Part shown: positions 22,127 through 25,408 of the stretch, piece by piece | Numbering within the stretch: the stretch's first letter is position 1 | Layout of the letters: every line of letters starts with the position of its first letter | Origin: Lactifluus volemus | Taxonomy: Eukaryota > Basidiomycota > Agaricomycetes > Russulales > Russulaceae | Length of the DNA: 25,408 bases | Direction of reading: 5' to 3' | Assembly (NCBI GenBank): GCA_022376515.1 | Contig: WTXI01000441.1 | Coordinates: 1 to 25,408, forward strand | Notes under the pieces: generated by a model | What the model was told of the DNA's origin: nothing | What the model saw: only the letters and a program-made list of their open reading frames with translations | Database searches by the model: none | Translations under genes and position numbers: made by a program

Positions 22127-22275
22127 GGATTCGAGGCTTCCTAGAGACTCGGACTCGGAGGTGGCGGACTCGGACGAGTGCGGTTTTATTAACCGTGGCA
22201 CCTCAGCGGCTCAGTACTCAGTCACGCCGCTTTACGCCATATTTCAGACTCCGTTTGACTAGTGGCGAGCGCTAG

Positions 22276-22310
22276 TACTGTACAGTAAGTGACGCCGTTA
22301 CTGTAAAGTA
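22276..22310. repeat. 13-bp inverted repeat (hairpin)
   Basis: TACTGTACAGTAA (22276-22288) pairs with TTACTGTAAAGTA (22298-22310) with one mismatch, leaving a 9-nt loop. It lies about 150 bp upstream of the phosphotransferase start; it could be a factor-binding palindrome or a small foldback relic. Confidence 0.6.
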
Positions 22311-22717
22311 CCCAAATCTAACATCTAAGCTTGCCAGGTTTAAACAGGTTTACGCAAATCTAATCGGATCCTCATGTTCCGGCACACCTCGCCCCACTTG
22401 GCTGCACATCTTCTACAGGCCATGCCCCAATGCCTCACTTCTGCTTGCTCTTCTGCCAGTGGGTCTGAGGCCTGAGAGTCCGGCCTCCATGCCTTTTGGC
22501 TCCCGCATCTGTGAGCTGTTATAGAGGCGCGTAGTGCTACTAGCGCCACCAACTGTCGCCTCATACATACAAATAGTATCTGTCGTACACGGCCACGGTA
22601 GTTTCCTCCAGGTGGAGTGGTGCGCACCTCATGCTCCACCAACGCGAGCACTGCGGTCGCCAAAGGTCTGAATTGCCACAGCGATGCAAGCCCCGCGGCT
22701 ACAGCACTAGGAATGGG

Positions 22718-22725
22718 TATAAAAG
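22718..22725 (+). promoter_or_regulatory. TATA box of the 22870 gene
   Basis: A canonical TATAAAAG lies 145 bp upstream of the ATG at 22870. Downstream, CACAAC followed by GTGAGTTTG (about 22815) could start a 5'-UTR intron. Strong TATA boxes are uncommon in fungal housekeeping genes and suggest regulated expression. Confidence 0.6.
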
Positions 22726-22869
22726 CCCCTACCTGCGAGTTCCCAGTCCTCATCGTCGCCTCTTACCTCTGGTCCAGCGCACTTGCACACCTCGACACCA
22801 TCTGCAGCTCACAACGTGAGTTTGTTTCCCCTTCTCACACCGCGCCAACTCATTCTGCATTCTTGGAAG

Positions 22870-23817
22870 ATGAGATCTCCCAACACCCCCAACAGCACCG
22901 ACAGCAGCTCTGACCGCGCAACCACCATCTCGTTCGACAGGCCTAGCCTGTGGACTCCAGACACCCCCGTGGGCCCAGCGCTCGCGCTTCCGGCTCTCTA
23001 CTCAGCACTCAAGCTTTCCGGCAGCCTGTTCGTCGAGTTCCTTCGCGTTGGCGACGGCGACGGCAAGAACCATGTCGTATTCAGCGCCCCGCTCAAACCT
23101 ACCAGTGAACTTGAAGGCTGGGCCCTCGAGATCAAAAATCTGTCTTACTTTGCCGTGCGCATCAGCATGGAACTTCCCGAAGTGCCCTTCCTCGTCCTTG
23201 ACGACTCCGAGGTACATTTCCTTTGCCATCCTGTTTCACCAGCGGCATGATGACCTCTTTCCCCAGGATGGAGCCTTCTACAATGAGGACAAGGAAGCCG
23301 GAATCGACTACTACCCCGGCGAGTTCACTGTCAAATTCCTCCCCTACAATGCTGCGTCTCTGTCCTCGTGTCGCACGCTCAGATTTGACTTCCCCAAAAC
23401 CGTGACGAACCTCACCCTCGGCGCTTTGATCGACGTGGCCAAGGATGCAAACCTCCACAAGTTTGTCTTCCTGCCATATCCTGGTGCGGAGGTCACTTTG
23501 TGGAAGGGCTGTCGGGACTTTATGTACGTGCTTCTTAGGCTCTGCCATCCCACAACATTCACCCGTTTCTTCTCCTCCCTCCCCCTCCTTCTGGGAACGA
23601 CCTCCAGCTTGCAGTACTGGCTCCTCCTCGTCAAGAAAGGGATCATCTTCGAGCTGACCACCGACGTCAAAATCCTGAGCACTTGACCGACTGCATCGCG
23701 TTCTTCTACAAAGAGGGCGGCGTGAAAGACCGCCGTCAGGTTGTCGACAAGGGCGACTTCATCCGCTTCAATCGCGATGACGAGGACCCTCGCGTGCGCG
23801 CTGCCTACGCCAAGTAG
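22870..23817 (+). CDS. Fungal protein of unknown function, frameshifted near the 3' end
   Basis: Exons 22870-23211, 23267-23523 and from 23608 join across GT-AG introns of 55 and 84 nt. I do not recognise the family. The product has a Ser/Thr-rich lead, two or three beta-rich blocks (SLFVEFLRVGDGDGKNHVVF, GWALEIKNLSYFAVRISMEL, GEFTVKFLPYNAASLSSCRT) and an alpha-helical stretch, and reads like a small globular protein with no signal peptide. In exon 3 the frame ends at 23686 (225 residues), yet coding continues in the next frame to a stop at 23815-23817 (HLTDCIAFFYKEGG, then GDFIRFNRDDEDPR). The switch falls at an A run (23669-23672): one more A would join the two parts smoothly. It is either a real one-base loss or an assembly error. 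A strong TATA box sits upstream. Confidence 0.7.
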
Positions 23818-24831
23818 CAGCATATACACCGTGACGTTGGGCATCACGCGCACAGTGTAACACACACACGGTATATATATATCTATTGTACAATAATATC
23901 GTCCCTCAGTTGGTTATCACGATCACCCACTGAGGGTAAGTCTCTGCTGCTGCTAAACATATATAACTTCACATCTATAGCTTTATTGTCATACATACCA
24001 TAATACATATAATTGGTTATCATCGATATCATCCACTGAGGCTTTAGTAGTAGGGCTGGCACAAAACAAGAGTGCTAGATCAACTAGCTGTGCTAGACTG
24101 CCAGTTCTAGTAACTTAGCCCTAGCAAACTTTCTGAACTCGCTGATGTCCGACTCAATCATTTCCCAGTCTTTGTAGTCCCGTGATGGGCTGAATTGCAA
24201 ATATAGGTCCATACTTTCATGAACGTTGCAGAGGCGTTCGGGTTGAAGGTAGGTTGAAGATAGATAATGAACAAGCATATTGTATCTCCAAGTCTAGTGG
24301 CCCTCGAGAAGTGGATGGAGCAGCCACTCACCCTACTGTGGTCCTGCAATGAACAATGAAAAATTTAGGATAAAATGTATTACAACCGCTTCACAGCGAG
24401 TCAGCGGCGACACGGAGAACTAAGAGACTAAGAGAAACAGATCGCGTTCAGCCAGACAGCACTGCGAGATAACTAATGATTCTGGAGCGGGAGTGGGGGT
24501 GGAGAGCATCAGTTGCAATAAGTAAACGAGATGCAGACAATAAAGCCCGAGGACAACAGTAACGCAGCCGTAGTACAGCCAGTGAACACACAACAGTGTA
24601 CTGCTTAGTTTTATTGTCGTGCCAGATGATGGTAGACAGAATTGGAAGGGGTACAATCGAGCCGCTGCTGGTTGATTAGCATACATGTAACTTGAAGGTG
24701 CAAATGAATGATTACAATATCGTCACATGAAATAAGAATACAATAAATTGGGTGTTTGACATTACAAATAACTGTCCTAAAGTGTACAAACTTTGGGAGG
24801 TTTCCATATCTCTACAGTGCATGTGGCGCTT
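23818..24831. other. AT-rich stretch with short repeats, no confident gene
   Basis: After the 22870 gene come a TATATATATAT tract (about 23872-23881), two copies of a palindromic motif listed separately, and AT-rich DNA. A minus-strand frame ending at 24093 (61 codons; contains DISEFRKFARAKLLEL) looks coding-like but is short and motif-free; it may be a gene relic. The other frames (24158-24349, 24420-24686) are unconvincing. Confidence 0.4.
23903..24041. repeat. Two copies of a GGTTATCA...CCACTGAGG motif
   Basis: Copy one (about 23909-23935) and copy two (about 24012-24041) share TTGGTTATCA and CCACTGAGG with a variable CGAT-containing middle. Copy one is also the loop and right side of a hairpin: CCCTCAGTTGG (23903-23913) pairs with CCCACTGAGGG (23926-23936) with one mismatch. 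The copies are about 102 bp apart in direct orientation. They resemble retroelement boundary sequence, but no internal element was found. Confidence 0.6.
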
Positions 24832-25408
24832 CTACGGCTCCACCCCTTCCCCCTGAATGACTACAGCGGGCGAAAACGAGTCCTCAAACCCGAACGGCTG
24901 CACAGGTAAACGCAGAGCGGGCGGCACAAGCCACCTGCGCTGTTTCCTGCATGATTCCGCCGGCGCCCATGGCGAAGAAAACTGCAGCTCCACAGGGCCG
25001 CTGCCCGACGAATGACGAGGCAAGGGGAGGGGAGTATGCAAGTATACGGAACCATGAGCGTCTCTGCCCTTCCTGAGCTGAGCACGAGCAGGGATCGAAA
25101 ATAAAGCGCGAGGGGTGGTTGGGGTGAGCTGTTGTACAAGCGAAGATGGCACTGGTGGCGTGTTCGAAGGGAGAGGTGATATCGGGATAGAGGCAACCGT
25201 TAGGCTTCCCGATGCGCTCACGGTGTCTGACAGCGCGTCGACTGCGTCAAACTCATCCGCGCCGCTCTCTGTGGCAAGTACAAGGGTAGACATTCCTGTG
25301 CTCGGTCTCGTCTTGGTAGATGACGCCCACCGGGTCAGTGTAGGTGGCCCCCAGGCGCACTGCGGCATCTGTGCGCGACCACCGTCCAGGGAACTGCTTG
25401 AGGGCTAC
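24832..25408 (-). CDS. 3' part of an unknown Ser/Pro-rich protein gene, running off the window
   Basis: A minus-strand frame stops at 24832 and stays open to near the window edge. The readable C-terminal part is acidic and Ser/Thr-rich at first (ATESGADEFDAVDALSDTVS), then Pro-rich, and ends RWLVPPALRLPVQPFGFEDS...GEGVEP. I know no family for it. Near 25290-25405 a second frame also reads well (FPGRWSRTDAAVRLGATYTD), and in the first frame a TAG lies at 25405-25407, so either a splice acceptor lies here or the frame changes; the 5' part outside the window is needed to decide. The reading frame is long for chance but its coding status is only probable. Confidence 0.5.

Larger units (their letters stand above)
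22127..22869. other. Intergenic between divergent genes
   Basis: This holds the upstream sequence of the phosphotransferase (minus) and of the next plus gene, including the hairpin at 22276-22310 and the TATA box at 22718. A 137-codon minus-strand frame (22340-22753) overlaps the TATA box and shows no domain; I do not call it a gene. Confidence 0.5.

Noticed and set aside
22340..22753. 137-codon minus-strand open frame
   Set aside because: It overlaps the TATA box and leader of the 22870 gene, lacks any domain, and no splice or promoter evidence supports it.
23344..23865. 173-codon minus-strand open frame
   Set aside because: It is antisense to the coding exons of the 22870 gene and mirrors their codon bias.

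Overview
The window looks like nuclear DNA of a basidiomycete fungus, most likely an Agaricomycete. Genes are broken by many short introns (about 42-107 nt, GT-AG with two apparent GC-AG cases), both strands are densely used, and several families are typical of mushroom-forming fungi: a secreted GH16 glucanase, an HNH-type nuclease relic, a fungal kinase-like phosphotransferase and an F-box/WD40 receptor. No operons, CRISPR arrays or bacterial features were seen. All gene models were built by hand from splice sites, frame continuity and family motifs; exon joins are listed in each entry.

Layout. 1-2164: relic-rich DNA with an imperfect long palindrome (491-645), a candidate solo LTR (732-1078) and a 5'-truncated endonuclease/exonuclease/phosphatase fragment (1142-1600). 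2165-7201: compact gene block with tRNA-Ile(AAU), TGS1 cap hypermethylase, a J-domain protein (minus), cytidine deaminase and a GH16 glucanase. 7202-8124: no confident gene. 8125-11637: two minus-strand housekeeping genes, mitochondrial glycine-cleavage T protein (GCV1) and an alpha-tubulin that looks divergent. 11638-13143: no confident gene. 13144-14007: a Ser/Arg/Pro-rich protein of unknown function (minus). 14008-16702: decayed DNA ending in an HNH nuclease pseudogene. 17058-20595: a divergent pair, a Cdc4-like F-box/WD40 protein (minus) and a ZNF511-like zinc-finger protein with an RGG-rich tail (plus), 73 bp apart. 20596-22126: a small inverted copy of the HNH pseudogene tail, then a kinase-like phosphotransferase (minus). 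22718-23817: TATA-box promoter and a fungal protein of unknown function with an apparent one-base frameshift. 23818-25408: repeat-bearing, AT-rich DNA and the 3' end of an unknown minus-strand gene running off the window.

The intact genes serve separate housekeeping roles (snRNA cap maturation, pyrimidine salvage, one-carbon/glycine catabolism, microtubules, ubiquitin ligation) plus cell-wall glucan remodelling. I see no evidence that they form one pathway, and no convincing new multi-gene system. The most unusual points are the relics: the palindrome, the HNH pseudogene with a traceable 8-bp duplication and its inverted tail copy, the one-base break in the 22870 gene, and the divergent alpha-tubulin.
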